Part shown: positions 30,601 through 41,644 of the stretch, in pieces
Position numbering within the stretch: position 1 is the stretch's first letter
Layout: each line of letters opens with the position of its first letter
Assembly: GCA_963971305.1 (NCBI GenBank)
Contig: OZ020303.1
Span: forward strand, 61,752,867 to 61,816,866
Length of the DNA: 64,000 bases
Direction of reading: 5' to 3'
DNA from: Arcuatula senhousia
Lineage: Eukaryota > Mollusca > Bivalvia > Mytilida > Mytilidae
Notes under the pieces: generated by a model
What the model saw: only the letters and a program-made list of their open reading frames with translations
Databases searched by the model: none
Told to the model about the DNA's origin: nothing
Made by a program: the position numbers and the translations under genes

Positions 30601-33600
30601 AAACAATTAAATTGGAAAAAAAAATCATAATGATACAGCAAAAATTCACAGTTTTTTTTACCTGGCTGGATCTGGGGAGCTGGGGCCCTTCCCCCTTTTG
30701 AAAAAATTCTCAGACTGAAGAATATAACAAGAAGCTTGCTTTTTGTCTTTATCAGAGTTGCCATAATATGTGAAAACAAATGATTTTATTTTCATTTCCT
30801 CTAAATTTAGATACCCACAGTTATTTAAAGCTGGTATGTTAGCTGGTGTTTTTACTACAGTCATTATGGCACCTGGTGAAAGAATCAAATGTTTATTACA
30901 GGTATATCAGAAATCAAGTCTTTAATAATATTATTTAAGTGAAAGCCGGTCTAGAAGCCATAAAAAATTGTTTTTTTAATGGAATACATGTATGCTAGAA
31001 ACAAGAGAATGTTCAGAAGACCCTCACATGTTCCTTTTTCTAAGCTTCATCTTCATAAAAAAATTATGTTGAGTAAATGTACTTTTATTATGTATTTTAA
31101 AAATGTTAAAGAATTAGGAAGAACTGTATTTGTGCCCATTTAACAACACTATGATAAAACAACAATTCTTTCTAAATCTAAATCTATTTCACAATTTAAA
31201 AAGTTGTTACTAAATATATAAATGAACTACAGTAGTATAAAATTCAACTTCATCCTAAAATGTAAATATTTTGTAGATTCAAGCAGATTCACATACAAAG
31301 TTATACAATGGACCTGTAGATTGTGCCAAAAAACTGTATGCAGAAGGTGGAATCAGAAGTGTATACAGAGGCACAGCAGCCACACTACTCAGAGGTAAGA
31401 CAAATGGGATGATAACACAAATTAAAACCTCACAAAAAAATCACTTGGTATACACTACAAATAATGGATTATATCATTGCTCATTGAAATGACAGTTTGA
31501 AAAATCACTTAACATGTGGAAACATTAACTTATTTTTAAAAAAGTAACTTTTAAGTAAGTAAATAAGAAAACATTCTAACAATGCAAAATGACTGCTTTC
31601 AAAATGTACATGTATTTTTGTCATCAAGAAAAAAAAGGTGTGGTTAAGCTTTAGTCTATAACAGGTACACTTGAATTTGTAATGAAGAAACATTTATTTT
31701 GTAACAAGGGAGATTTGTTCCTAATTGTCTTTGATTCTCAAGCATGAACTTCTGGTACACATCTCCAAAATTTAAAGTTTTGATGTTTAAGGCAAAGAAT
31801 AAATTTTATTCTATTTATTTTATGTAAATATTTCTTTGCACTGGTATTATATTTTCCAACAAATGTCTTACCACAAAATATGTATGTTTACAGTATTATG
31901 AAGTGTATGAATATTTTTTTTCCAATCTAATGCAGAAATGTTTATTGTCTTATTTTAGATGTGCCTGCAAGTGGAATGTACTTTATGACATATGAATGGT
32001 TACAACACACATTAACCCCACCTGGTGCTAGGTATATTTGTTATTTTATTAGAGTTTTAATGAGAACTTAGCTTCAAAAACCAATACCTTTGTTGACTTA
32101 ATAAAGATAGTGGGCAATGACTACAAGTACAAAAAATGTATATTTAACATGTGAAAGCTTTTGTGAGGACTAAAAAAATATCATGAAATAAGATACTGTT
32201 CTGCTTTAGTTGTTATTGTTGGGTCAAGTTTTGTTCACAATCAGAGTCTGTTGCTAGAAGATCCTTATGCCCCTTTCACAAGGTTGTTTTTACTCCCTGC
32301 TTAAGCAGTGACTATAAAGTATTAGTTACAGGTAGTTATATCTGTACTTTCACCCATCACACTTTTTATAACCACTAGTTCTCTTAGAAGCCTTGATGAA
32401 TTATCTTCAAATTTTCAGGGAATCTTTCTTGCATTAAGAAGATGTGCACTTCCTATATTAGAATTAGATCTGATTAATGTTTTGAAGTTGGGAGATATTT
32501 ATTTGTCAGCTGTGGCTCACATATTTTTTTTCTAGTTTTTGTCCTGCAAAAGTACTTAAATTTGTGGGCATCAATTTTCATAGATAGGGAATAAATTGCA
32601 TATTGGTGGATTCATGAATTTGTTGTGTTAACAAAATTTTTACTGAAGGTAATGTAAAATTTCTTATTCCTTGGTAATTAATTTAATGGTTAACTTTTAC
32701 ACCATGAAAATTGGCTCCCAAAAAAATTAATACTGTAAACATCAATTTTTGTGGTTGCTCGATTTTCCTCATTCAATCACAATGTCTTTTTTGTGATTGT
32801 TAATTTTCATGGTTTTCAGTATTCATGGTAAACATACTTTGATTTACATATAAAAAGTACTATTTTTCACAGATTTTCATTGACCGCATATATAGCGAAA
32901 ATATAATTATGATTTGTTGTTTCAGTCGATCAGATTTAAGTGTAGGTAGAACCTTATTTGCTGGAGGTATAGCTGGTATGTTTAACTGGGCTGTTGCACT
33001 ACCTCAAGATGTTTTGAAATCTAGATATCAAACAGGTATGTAAGTCATATGAAGTTTTTATTGTCCCATGATTTTACTACCTTAAACTATGGTAATAAAG
33101 ATTTAATATGATAAGAATATAGAAATCAGTGCGGTATTTTTTCTGTTAAAATAAACATTAATTAAACATCTATATACTTATACCAATACAAAAGATTTTG
33201 ACAGTTTATTAGCAAGAATATTATTTGAAATGATTTGATTTTGGCATAACATTTTCAACAAATTATTCAAAGAGTGTTGTACTCAAAATATATTGTTGAG
33301 TATAACTGTCATACTTGCTTTTCATGTCAAACATTTATACTAAGACTACTCAAAAACTTTAAAATAATTTTAATACAATTTATTAATTTTTAAAATGTTT
33401 TGAATTGCTTAAAGCTATTATTATAAAATTAATACTTTGCTTGGAAGACGTATCACTTGCTTGAAATAATCTTAACTCTTCTATTTAGCTCCCCCTGGTA
33501 CCTACCCTAATGGTATACGAGATGTCTATAGACAGCTGATGAAAGAAGAAGGATTTATGTCACTGTACAGAGGAGCTACTCCAGTCTTTCTCAGGGCATT

Positions 33601-34186
33601 CCCAGCTAATGCTGTAAGTTAAGAGCATGGACAATGTGCAAACTATTTTGAAATTTTCATGTTTGCCTTGTGAAAATGGAAAATTGTACTTTTCCCTTAG
33701 TAGGACCAAATTTGGGCCTTTTGGTTCATTTCATAATTAAAAATAAATAATAATTGAATTTGGAATAAAGTGTACATGACAAAACACCTATAAATCAAAT
33801 ATAAAAATTTACAATAGATAACAGCCAGCAGTCTTCATACAAATATATGTAAATTCCATATGATTAAGAACAAACCTAAAATTATAAGCCAAAAAAAACT
33901 TTATAAATTGTTTTTTCTTAAAATCACTTTTTAACTGATTTTAAAAAGTATTCTTTGAAACCACTGAAGGGATTGATTGTATACTAAATATCTTTGGAGT
34001 GTCTTCGATGTAGATTGTTTTAATGGTACGCATCATTTTAGGTAAGAAATTATAGAAATCAGATGAGCAATTCAGGCTCCTGGAAACTTTTAGTTTTTCA
34101 ATTATGAAAATTTTCTTTTCCAGGCTTGTTTCTTTGGTTATGAACTAGCTATGAAGTTTTTAGAAAGAGTTGCACCAAGCTTATAG
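24669..34186 (+). CDS. SLC25A20: Mitochondrial carnitine/acylcarnitine carrier, complete
   Basis: Inner-membrane antiporter that exchanges acylcarnitine for free carnitine, feeding long-chain fatty acids to beta-oxidation. Exons: 24669-24764, 29483-29575, 30330-30457, 30811-30901, 31277-31394, 31959-32031, 32926-33035, 33489-33613, 34124-34186 (TAG). All introns are GT-AG with consistent phases; the protein is 298 residues, close to the usual ~300. It shows three carrier repeats with signatures PLDTIK (27-32), PGERIK (127-132) and PQDVLK (226-231). Family-typical stretches include [39 protein letters not shown] and [18 protein letters not shown] in the second repeat and the FNWAV segment favour the carnitine carrier over ornithine carriers. 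The start is the first ATG in a good context (gagaaATGG) 29 bp after the foldback target duplication; the frame is open upstream but has no ATG. Intron 1 holds a nuclear-receptor-like site cluster and intron 2 a hammerhead-like motif. Confidence 0.96.
25136..25630. mobile_element. Short inverted-repeat element with 9-bp target duplication
   Basis: The left end reads TAGCTACAATAATGTAGCTC, then CTTTGACATCTTTG; the right end reads CATCTT-type sequence inverted and finishes GGAGCTACATTATTGTA. Inverted identity runs about 80-90 bp (TACAATAATGTAGCTCCTTT and beyond, through GGAGCTACAAT). Direct 9-bp repeats GTACATTTG flank it at 25127-25135 and 25631-25639. The left end has four extra bases relative to the right. 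It sits in intron 1 of SLC25A20. Confidence 0.75.
25640..29103. other. SLC25A20 intron 1 interior, nothing recognised
   Basis: AT-rich intronic DNA. A 158-codon minus-strand frame (27633-28109) is Phe/Ile/Tyr-rich and shows no family features. I see no repeat array or RNA gene. Confidence 0.4.
29104..29132 (-). promoter_or_regulatory. Cluster of four AGGTCA half-sites (DR1-DR1-DR3)
   Basis: On the + strand TGACCT occurs at 29104, 29111, 29118 and 29127, separated by C, C and TTT. Read on the minus strand this is AGGTCA-n3-AGGTCA-n1-AGGTCA-n1-AGGTCA. DR1 repeats are bound by RXR heterodimers and HNF4-type receptors, and DR3 by other RXR partners. The location in intron 1 of a fatty-acid-oxidation gene makes a regulatory role plausible; binding is not shown. 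Confidence 0.5.
30244..30282 (+). ncRNA. Hammerhead-ribozyme-like catalytic core in SLC25A20 intron 2
   Basis: All core positions are present in order: CTGATGA (30244-30250); helix II GTCT-tgaat-AGAC (30251-30263); GAAA (30264-30267); helix III ACGCCT-gtc-AGGCGT (30267-30281, six pairs including the required A-T closing pair); and A at 30282 as the cleavage-site nucleotide. Helix I is the weak point: bases before 30244 (GCGCCT) do not pair with bases after 30282 (GCAAAA) without large internal loops. The motif belongs to a dispersed repeat with a fragment at 22875-22950, and lies 47 nt before exon 30330-30457. Confidence 0.6.
32555..32840. repeat. Diverged MITE family M1 copy
   Basis: Contains 'tttgtgggcatcaattttca' near the left and 'accatgaaaattggctccca' then 'caatttttgtggttgctcga' further right, matching the M1 end motifs at low identity. 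It lies in the SLC25A20 intron before exon 32926-33035. Confidence 0.35.
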
Positions 34187-34556
34187 TAATGCAGAAATTT
34201 AGGATTTTATTGTGCCTAAAATTCTTATTAAAAACATATTACTTTGTGATACCAGAAATTTACATATGTTATATATTTATTCATTGAATTTGCAATGTGA
34301 TTGTGCATTTATATTAAATGTGATTCCTAATTCTATGCAGTGTTAATATGAAGAAATGTTAGAAAATTAAAATGGAAAGATATTTATCATTACACATGTA
34401 TATGAGGTTAAATCATAAAGAATTGATATGTAAAATTTGGGATTTTGATAATGTACTTAGAAACTCAAGTAAAGGTTAGCATAATGATTCATTTGGAATA
34501 TACCTCTTTCTGTCGAATTTTATATAAACTGTTGATTGAAAGAAAACATGTTTTAT

Positions 34557-34562
34557 AATAAA
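34557..34562 (+). terminator. Candidate SLC25A20 polyadenylation signal
   Basis: AATAAA about 370 nt after the SLC25A20 stop codon, in AT-rich DNA. Assigned by motif only; other AATAAA copies occur further downstream. Confidence 0.3.
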
Positions 34563-34824
34563 AAGGATATTTTAAACAAACAGATATGCAGGAAAGTTGC
34601 TATTTGAATATGTGAGTGATCACCAAGAGGTACTCTTGATTGATCATTCCTGATTTAAATTTTAAATTGCCCACCTATGTATTGTCTCTTTGGTTCCTTT
34701 CTTGTTTATTTTTGACAATTGTCAGAAAAATTGCACACTATTTTTAAAAAAACTCATTAATTTATAAATTTATAATGTATTTATTTTGTTTAAAACTGTG
34801 TTTGGTGTATATTATATATACAAC

Positions 34825-35036
34825 TGCTGTTTCATTATTATTTGTGGGTTATCAATTTTCGTGGGTTTCATGGGTGGCCTTGACCCACAAAATTTGATAC
34901 CCAACAAAAAGGAAATTAATTAAACATTGATTTGTATGCAGGAGACATCAGAACCACGAAATTAAGAATCCACCAACTGATCCTTTTCCATCAAGCAACA
35001 AAAATTGGTACCCACAAAATAAATGAATCAACAGTA
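34825..35036 (+). repeat. MITE family M1, complete copy
   Basis: The ends are inverted: GCTGTTTCATTATTATTTGT then GGGTTATCAATTTTCGTGGG on the left, and AAAATTGGTACCCACAAAAT then AAATGAATCAACAGTA on the right. About 212 bp with no ORF. Located downstream of SLC25A20. Confidence 0.65.
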
Positions 35037-35433
35037 TGCCAAAGCTTATTTACAAACAAGTTCTAATCTAAAAATCTAAAACCCGCAAAAAGGTATACTG
35101 TAATTTGATTTTATTAACTAGGAATCAATTTTCACGGTCATGGTGGTAGACAGCTAATCACAAAAATAAGCATCATCTCAGCAAACCATGAAATTTAAAA
35201 CCAAACAATTTTTATTTTTTTTGTGTGGTTAAGACAAAAATATATCTCCACAAAAATAAATATTTTTTTTTATTACTTGAGAAGGACAATGCTATGATTA
35301 TACAGACTTTGTATTTAAAAGTTACTGTTGGGTACTGAGCAAGAGAAGTGTATTTTGAACCTGAATGTGGTTATCTCTGAATATCCTATCAAAAGCTGAT
35401 ACAAAATTGATATAATGTTTTTATTCATTAAGC

Positions 35434-35715
35434 AAATGTACCAGTATATATAGATTCTTACTTTCACAATATATGCTTTTAGCCATTGATTTAGTGTACT
35501 ACTTTTAACTGGACCAAATTCTAAAATTCCATGAGAAAAGGCATTGTTGTCCCGAGGACCTTATAGCATCCAAAATTTAACAAATGTATCAGTTATTTAG
35601 ATTCTTACTTTCACAATATAAGCTTTTAGCCATTGTGTATTACTTTTTAACTGGACCAAATTCTAAAATACCATGAGAAATGGCAGTGTTCTTACAAGGC
35701 CCTTTTAGCATCCTT
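35434..35715 (+). repeat. Tandem duplication, about 147-bp period
   Basis: Two adjacent copies: 'aaatgtaccagtatatatag' at 35434 and 'aaatgtatcagttatttag' at 35581. Both continue through 'cttactttcacaatat', 'ttttagccattg', 'ctggaccaaattctaaaat' and 'ccatgagaaa'. Non-coding. Confidence 0.65.
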
Positions 35716-36019
35716 GCAATGTGATGCTATCTGTATATTTTATAGGGAATGTGATGCTATAATTTCAAACCATAAGATGCTATTTTTGAAAATTGCAAAT
35801 ACCAGGATGCTATAGAAGTTTCTGGGGAGAACACTGAAATGTTGATGAACTGGAGATGTATACATTCAGAAGACACATTTTTTTTTCATTTATCAAAATA
35901 AATACATATTTTCTTAATAATTTGTTTTATTTTCCTGGCATAGAAATATAATTTCCAACTATAATTCATAAAAAAACATATATCTCTATGAAAAACTTCT
36001 TATTGTTATTGGTTTGTCA

Positions 36020-36051
36020 TAATTTGCCGTAACCGTATCCTTTGCCAAAAT
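36020..36051. repeat. Solo end of the GGCACAGGATACGG inverted-repeat element
   Basis: TTTGCCGTAACCGTATCCTT-TGCC (from about 36027) matches the right terminus of the complete element at 37593-38508, preceded by the same 'cttattgtta' motif. No partner end is visible nearby, so this is a truncated relic. Confidence 0.55.
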
Positions 36052-36120
36052 TAATTGTAGATGTAGTTAACAGGTCTCATGTTCATTTACTCCATGTCCT
36101 TTCATAAAAAAGTAATCCCA

Positions 36121-36280
36121 GGTGCAGACGTTAACCAAGAACTTAAACAAAGTCATTCAAGCGTAACATATAGGTCGCAGTGACTTAATTTCTAGTTGAT
36201 GGCATAGACCTACACCAGAAACATCTAGTGGTGAAACATCATACCGAAATGTTTAACCAAGAACTTTGTGTTAGAACCGA
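36121..36280 (-). repeat. Single relic of the 146-bp unit
   Basis: The reverse complement contains AAGTTCTTGGTTAA, CACCACTAGATGT, AACTAGAAATTAAGTCACTG, CGACCTATAT and GAATGACTTTG in the order of the 146-bp array at 2901-3900. This shows the unit is dispersed and not unique to the USP intron. Confidence 0.6.
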
Positions 36281-36589
36281 CTTCAGGGCGAAAAGGGGAA
36301 AACTATAAGTCTGACCCACCACCCATATCACCTAACACTGACCTTGAGATTGATTTCCTTACATTTGCCTCTAGCTACGACCTGCCTTTCCTGAAAGAAT
36401 AGAATTTGGCTTTCCATCTATCTATCCATCATTCCATCCTGATTACTTTCTGGTTGCAACATTTGAACGCCTTGACAGAATTTCATGAAATTCGCAAAAA
36501 TTTAAGCGTATGAGAAAAAAGAAGCCTAATGGGTTCGGGTTAAAGGTCAAGGTTTTGAAAAACTTATTGAACATGGGGTAAATTCACAT

Positions 36590-38630
36590 TTAAAGGCTTA
36601 TAACTTGAAACTTAGAACATATAGAAAAAATCTAAAGGATTATAAGCTCTTCAAAATCAAAAGCTCTACATAAGTCTCCATTGGGTTGAAGTTGTCCCCT
36701 TACATGGATTATGGTCCTTTAAAGGTGAAAAATAGTGATTTTTAGTGTTTTTGGCTTTTAGATTGAAAATTATTGCAGTTAGAGAAAAGCTGTCGCTTGC
36801 TTCAACAGTCTCCATTGGGTCGATTTTGTAAGATGACCCCCTTAGAGAGGTTATAGCCCTTTAAAGGTGAAAAACAGCGTATTTTATGTTTTTGGCCTAT
36901 AGAATGAAAACTTTTGCAGATAGATAAAAGCTGTTGCTTGCTTAAACCTTCAGCTGAATGAGCTCTACAAAAGTGTTCTATAGGGTCGAAGTTGTCAGAT
37001 AGCCCTTTATAGGTGTTATGGCCCTTAAAAGGTGAAAAATAGCATATTTTCATGTTTTTGCCTATAGAATGAAATCTATTACAGATAGAGAAAAGCTTTT
37101 GCTTGGCTTTAACCTTCAGCTTATTTGGCTCTACAAAAGTCTTTATTGAGATGAAGTTGTCAGATGATCTCTTAGGGGTTATGGTCCTACAAAAGTGAAA
37201 AATAGTATTTTTTTAAAATGTTTTAGGCATATAAAAGGAAAACTATTGCAAAAAGAGAAAAGCTTTTGGTTGCTATATTTATAACATCTGTTGATTGAGC
37301 TTTACAAAAGTCTCAATTGTGTTGAAGTTGTCAAATAATCCTTTATATGGGTCATGGCCCTTTAAATGTATAAAATAGTGTTTTTTCGTGCTTTTTGTCA
37401 ATAGAATGAAAACCGTTGCAGATAGAGAATAGCTCTTTCTTGCTTAAACTTACAGTTCATTTGACTCTTCAAAATATCATTAGACTGACCCCTTATAAAA
37501 GTTATGTCCCCTAATTGTGAAACTTCGGATTTTCGCCTTGCACATTAAACTTAGTATAAAAAAAAATTGAGAAAAGCCTTGGTTTTTTTAAAGGCACAGG
37601 ATACGGTTACGGCAAATTTGGGCAAAACCGTAACAATAAGAAATTCTTATTGTTACGGCAAAGACGAAAATCGGGAACAGATGACGGAACGGAGACCGAA
37701 TCATTTACGACCGTAACAATAAGAATTTTCTTATTGTTACGGCACTTATTATTACGGCAAATAGATATAGGTCCATATAGTGACGATATGAAATAATGAG
37801 TTGCATTTTATTTTTATTAATTTTTGCAATCCAAGTGGGCAAAAAATTCTAAAGATCTAAATTTAACTCAAAGTCATTTTGATAACTTAGTAATTGCACA
37901 TGCGACACAACCAATAAGTGGTTTTCGTGTTTTGTTTTAATTCTGTGCATTTATGGTGAAACCATTTTAGGCATCCATCACAGACGATAGTAACGATTTA
38001 TAACAAGTTGTACGTCTACTTCTTTCGTGAGTTTCAAAGATCGGTCTTTGATTTAAATTTTACCCCCAAACAAAAATTTTGATCCGGTCCGTCCATTGTT
38101 TACAATTTAAGTGTTAGATAATTCTTAAGAACATAGTAATACAGAAGAAATCGAGTTCTCTTTAGCCGGGACACTCACTACGGCAAAATATTTTATTCAA
38201 CAAAGAGAGGAGCCCGGAGAATGTTTTCCAATATGAAATGAATTATTCTTTTATTGTTACTAAATTAAATTATTATTAATAATAGCGAAAGAAGTTAACT
38301 ATAAAATATGATGATATCTTTGGTAAATCTCTTATGCCAATCATATCGTCCATGCCGTAAGAATAAGTGCCGTAATAATAAGAAAATTCTTATTGTTACA
38401 GTCATAATGATTCAGTGTCCGTCCCGTCATCCGTTCCCGATTTTCGTCTTTGCCGTAACAATAAGAATTTCTTATTGTTACGGTTTTGCCGTAATCGTAT
38501 CCTGTGCCTTTTTTAAATGATCAACAATATGATGATACTTTAATGGAATTTTTTGCCTCAAATGCCCCAAAATATGATCATTCCTCAGCCATGGAATCCA
38601 TGCGAGCGATTGAGGCTCCTTTGAGCCTCT
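36590..38630 (+). mobile_element. Helentron-like repeat, copy 4, 5'-degraded, with nested insertion
   Basis: Degenerate units of about 150-165 bp keyed on 'attgcagatagagaaaagct', 'ctctacaaaagtct' and 'gaagttgtcagatga', as in the element at 17093-18010. The 3' end is GCGAGCGATTGAGGCTCC, then TTTGAGCCTCTTG. The 5' hairpin is not found. The element at 37593-38508 is inserted within it. Confidence 0.6.
37593..38508. mobile_element. Inverted-repeat element with 9-bp target duplication
   Basis: The left end begins GGCACAGGATACGGTTACGG and the right end finishes CCGTAATCGTATCCTGTGCC. Inverted arms extend about 150 bp and contain paired 'ccgtaacaataagaa' palindromes. Direct 9-bp repeats TTTTTTAAA lie at 37584-37592 and 38509-38517. 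The flanking tandem repeat resumes on both sides. The 916-bp element has no transposase. The long arms and 9-bp duplication suggest a Mutator-like or foldback class. Confidence 0.8.
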
Positions 38631-38858
38631 TGCTTTATACACACTATAACAACGATTAAAAGTTTTTTTTATGTAGCTTATACAAACCTGTCTTTCTGTA
38701 CGTTGGAACAGGTTGACAAGTTTAGTTTACCGCTGACAAACTGGGTACGGTAGAAAAACTGTGTATACAGAATAGGACAATAAAGTAGGAGAAAAAGGTT
38801 GACAACGGTCTAGGATTAGACTGCTGTCATCCTTTTTCTCCTTTTGTCACTTTTTGTT

Positions 38859-40092
38859 GGTCTCGGGTCTGTTCGTACCGAAACCTGTTCGTACCTAGGG
38901 TAGTTTCGTACCTAAACTTGTTCGTACCGGGTCGTTTCGTACCGATTTTATAAATAGGTGAGTTGTTTCGTACCGATCTTTTAGAGGAACTGGATAAAGG
39001 TTTTTTTTTTTTAATATTTTTAATTGTTCTTTTGTATTTTTCAGGTCTAAATCGTAAAATAAATATGAGAATTTTGCTAGGTTTACTGAGGACCAGAGCC
39101 AGAGTTTTGATTCTCTTTTCGCGTTTTTATATTGCTTGGTATTCTTTGTGGAGGGTGTTGGTATCTGAATTCAAATTCTCTGGAACTGCATTTTTCTTTG
39201 TATGTTTACAACAAAGATTTCTCATAAGGAAGACTAAACAGAGGACATTGACTTGTTGAAGTAGGGAAGACTATTTCTTTTCAAGATTTCCACATGGTTA
39301 TAAATAGAACAAGTATAAGTCAAATTTATATCTTTATTAGGTACAGTATTCACATTCAAAAAACAATAACAATATTATAACAATAATCAAAAATAAAATA
39401 AAAATCCGATAATGAACTTATTTATACCGATGCTTCCACTTTTGACACTCATCACACTGGAGAGCTTGCTGTCGATGTGTAACCTCTCGAGCACAGTACT
39501 GACAAGGAAACTCCATTGTACAGAATGAAGGTCCATCTTGAAGATTGTCTTGTATATCCAAGGTATTGGCACTTCAATTACCAAATAATTTTTTTAGAAA
39601 TTCTTTGAACTAACTTGTTGTTTTCTTTACGAAAATTTTATCCAAAGTCATGAGAAATTTCTGTTTTTATTGTGAGAAACGAAGTCAAAGTTGGCTTGGT
39701 TAATGAGTAATTTACACCCAAACTATGATTGTTTTGTAAATTAATTCTAATGAAAGGGTTGGCTATCTGTTTATATTCACGATTATTTAGAATAAATATT
39801 GTGAAATAAAAACTAAAAACGTTTAAAAACTAAACTCACAAATAGACGACTTTAAAATTAACAAAAGATTTTTTTGTATTTTAGTGGTTTTGGTCATTTC
39901 TTTTATTCAGTTATGCTCATTTCTTTTATTTAGTTATGCTCAAATTAATCATATATTCCAACTTGAATATCACAATCTTTCTACAAAATGTTCTAACTAA
40001 ATAGGGTCGAAACGACTCAGTTGTAGGTACGAAACGACCCGATGCGAAACGACCCGGTAGGAACGGGAATCGGTACGAAACGACCCGGATTC
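38859..40092. mobile_element. Inverted-repeat element with reiterated ends and zinc-finger remnant
   Basis: Both ends carry repeated copies of a motif near GGGTCGTTTCGTACC: + orientation in 38864-38978, reversed (GGTACGAAACGACCC) in 40003-40087. Direct 9-bp repeats CTTTTTGTT flank at 38850-38858 and 40093-40101. The outermost bases are only partly inverted (GGTCTCGGGTC versus GAATCCGGGTC). A decayed zinc-finger ORF lies on the minus strand at 39418-39516. Confidence 0.7.
39418..39516 (-). pseudogene. Remnant zinc-finger ORF of a transposon protein
   Basis: A 32-residue frame from ATG 39516 to TAA 39418 (open back to about 39580 without an ATG). It reads PCQYCAREVTHRQQALQCDE then CQKWKHRYK and stop. 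The spacing C-x2-C...VTxRQxALxCDxC-x2-WxH is a zinc-finger type that I associate with invertebrate Mutator-like transposase proteins; the next expected Cys is lost and the frame stops. It is the only coding trace in the element at 38859-40092. The family link is from memory. Confidence 0.5.
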
Positions 40093-40101
40093 CTTTTTGT
40101 T

Positions 40102-41644
40102 AAAAGTCAGGCTTATGTAATCTTTTACATTTGGACTGATCCCGTGCGGGGCCCGGGAGGCGAATAGGCCCGTATCAGCGCTAAGCTTGTCGGTAAAAGT
40201 CCACTAAAGAGCGCTCAGAAACCAGACCTGCCCCATGTGTCATAATGAATGCCGAGATCGTCAGGCAATAATGCGCCAAGTAGTGCACCACAAAGGCTAA
40301 ATTTTCACCCCTACCCACTTCTCTCCCGTTTTAAAATAGAATAGAAATAAATAAGAAAGAATATTTGTTTCTGACGCCAGGCGAGACATACTTTAGTACT
40401 AACTCTTGTTCTCTCTTTGTGTGTGTGTTCAACCAGGATTCAGCATTGTATTTTCGATAGGTAAGGGTTGCTTATGTGAAACTGGGTAAGGATTGGCTAC
40501 CTCATTTCATGTAAGAGGGTGGTAAAGAGAGGACCCCAACACGAAAACACGTGCTAAAAATATACCGTAAATGAAGCACGAGTTATGAAAATCGCCGATC
40601 ACGAAACACGACAAATTGAATTTGAATAATTGTGAAATTCAATCAAATTCGTTTGAATTTTAAATGATTTTGAGAATATAAACTAATTTCAACACGTTCC
40701 AGATTTGAAAACCAGATTTTAAAGCAAAACAGAAGATCACGCACCACAAATTGGTTGTCCAACACGAAACACGGGGCTAAAATACTGACAAAAATGGAGC
40801 ACCTATACAACCATGTCAATTAAGAAAACACGAGAATTTAAAATCAAATTCACGGAAACGAAGAAAAAAAAACGTCGAAAACGTTGCACGAGAATAACCC
40901 TTTCAGTACCAGTCCCACGTAAGGGTTCTTCATTGTTAGTATATATACCATAGGTAAAGGTTCCAGATTGTGCGAAATTTTGGGGAGAGGGTTTCGCCAC
41001 TTTCCGGTGCATTGAGTGTACATTGGCCAGTCTTGCGAGTTGGCTCGTTTTCCTTCTGGTTTGTGTTCGTACATTGGCCCTTTTTGTATAACATACAGGG
41101 GTCTGTGTTATGCGTGCGGTGTCCTGGGTGAGTCTACACAATTTAATTTGTTGTTTCAACTAGTACTTGTCCTGGTTATGACTGAAATATTGTTGACTGG
41201 ACATAAAACAAACAAACAATCTTTGGACTGTCTGCAGTTCCTAACCGCCGGAAAGTAATATTCACATGTGATCGTTTTTCCGAAACTAGAGAAGAAGAAG
41301 AAGTTTGCCAGTGTTAGCCGGCTACCCCCTATGATATGACTCAAGGTTTATGTAGCATTCTCAGATGCTAAGATAATAACTATTTGAGGGCTTATGAACT
41401 TTTGAGATATCAACTTTAAAAAAAAAGAATATGTTAAAAGAAGAAATTAATAAAAAAAATACAAAATAGCTATTTTATAAATAAAAAAAATACTCTATTT
41501 CTGATCTTTTTAATCCCTACAATCCTGGAAGCTTGCCAACCCTTAACCAACACGTGGTCCAGCCCACGGGTATACCGTGATCACGGGCATTGTCTCCTTT
41601 GAGTGAGTAATCATACACTAATATGTTTGTTGTGAGTAAAAGAA
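40102..41644. other. DNA upstream of the CDC20-like gene
   Basis: Less AT-rich than its surroundings. It contains a short GC-rich patch (40138-40175) and, at about 40374-40418, the 3' end of the GGCGAGACATACT repeat family, ending in the palindrome TTAGTACTAA then CTCTTG. Overlapping frames on both strands at 40803-41344 contradict each other and look non-coding. The promoter of the gene at 41645 must lie here, but I see no defining motif. Confidence 0.4.

Noticed and set aside
40803..41344. Overlapping ORFs of 60-118 codons on both strands
   Set aside because: Three or more frames overlap on opposite strands with no shared motif. This is explained by a locally lower AT content.
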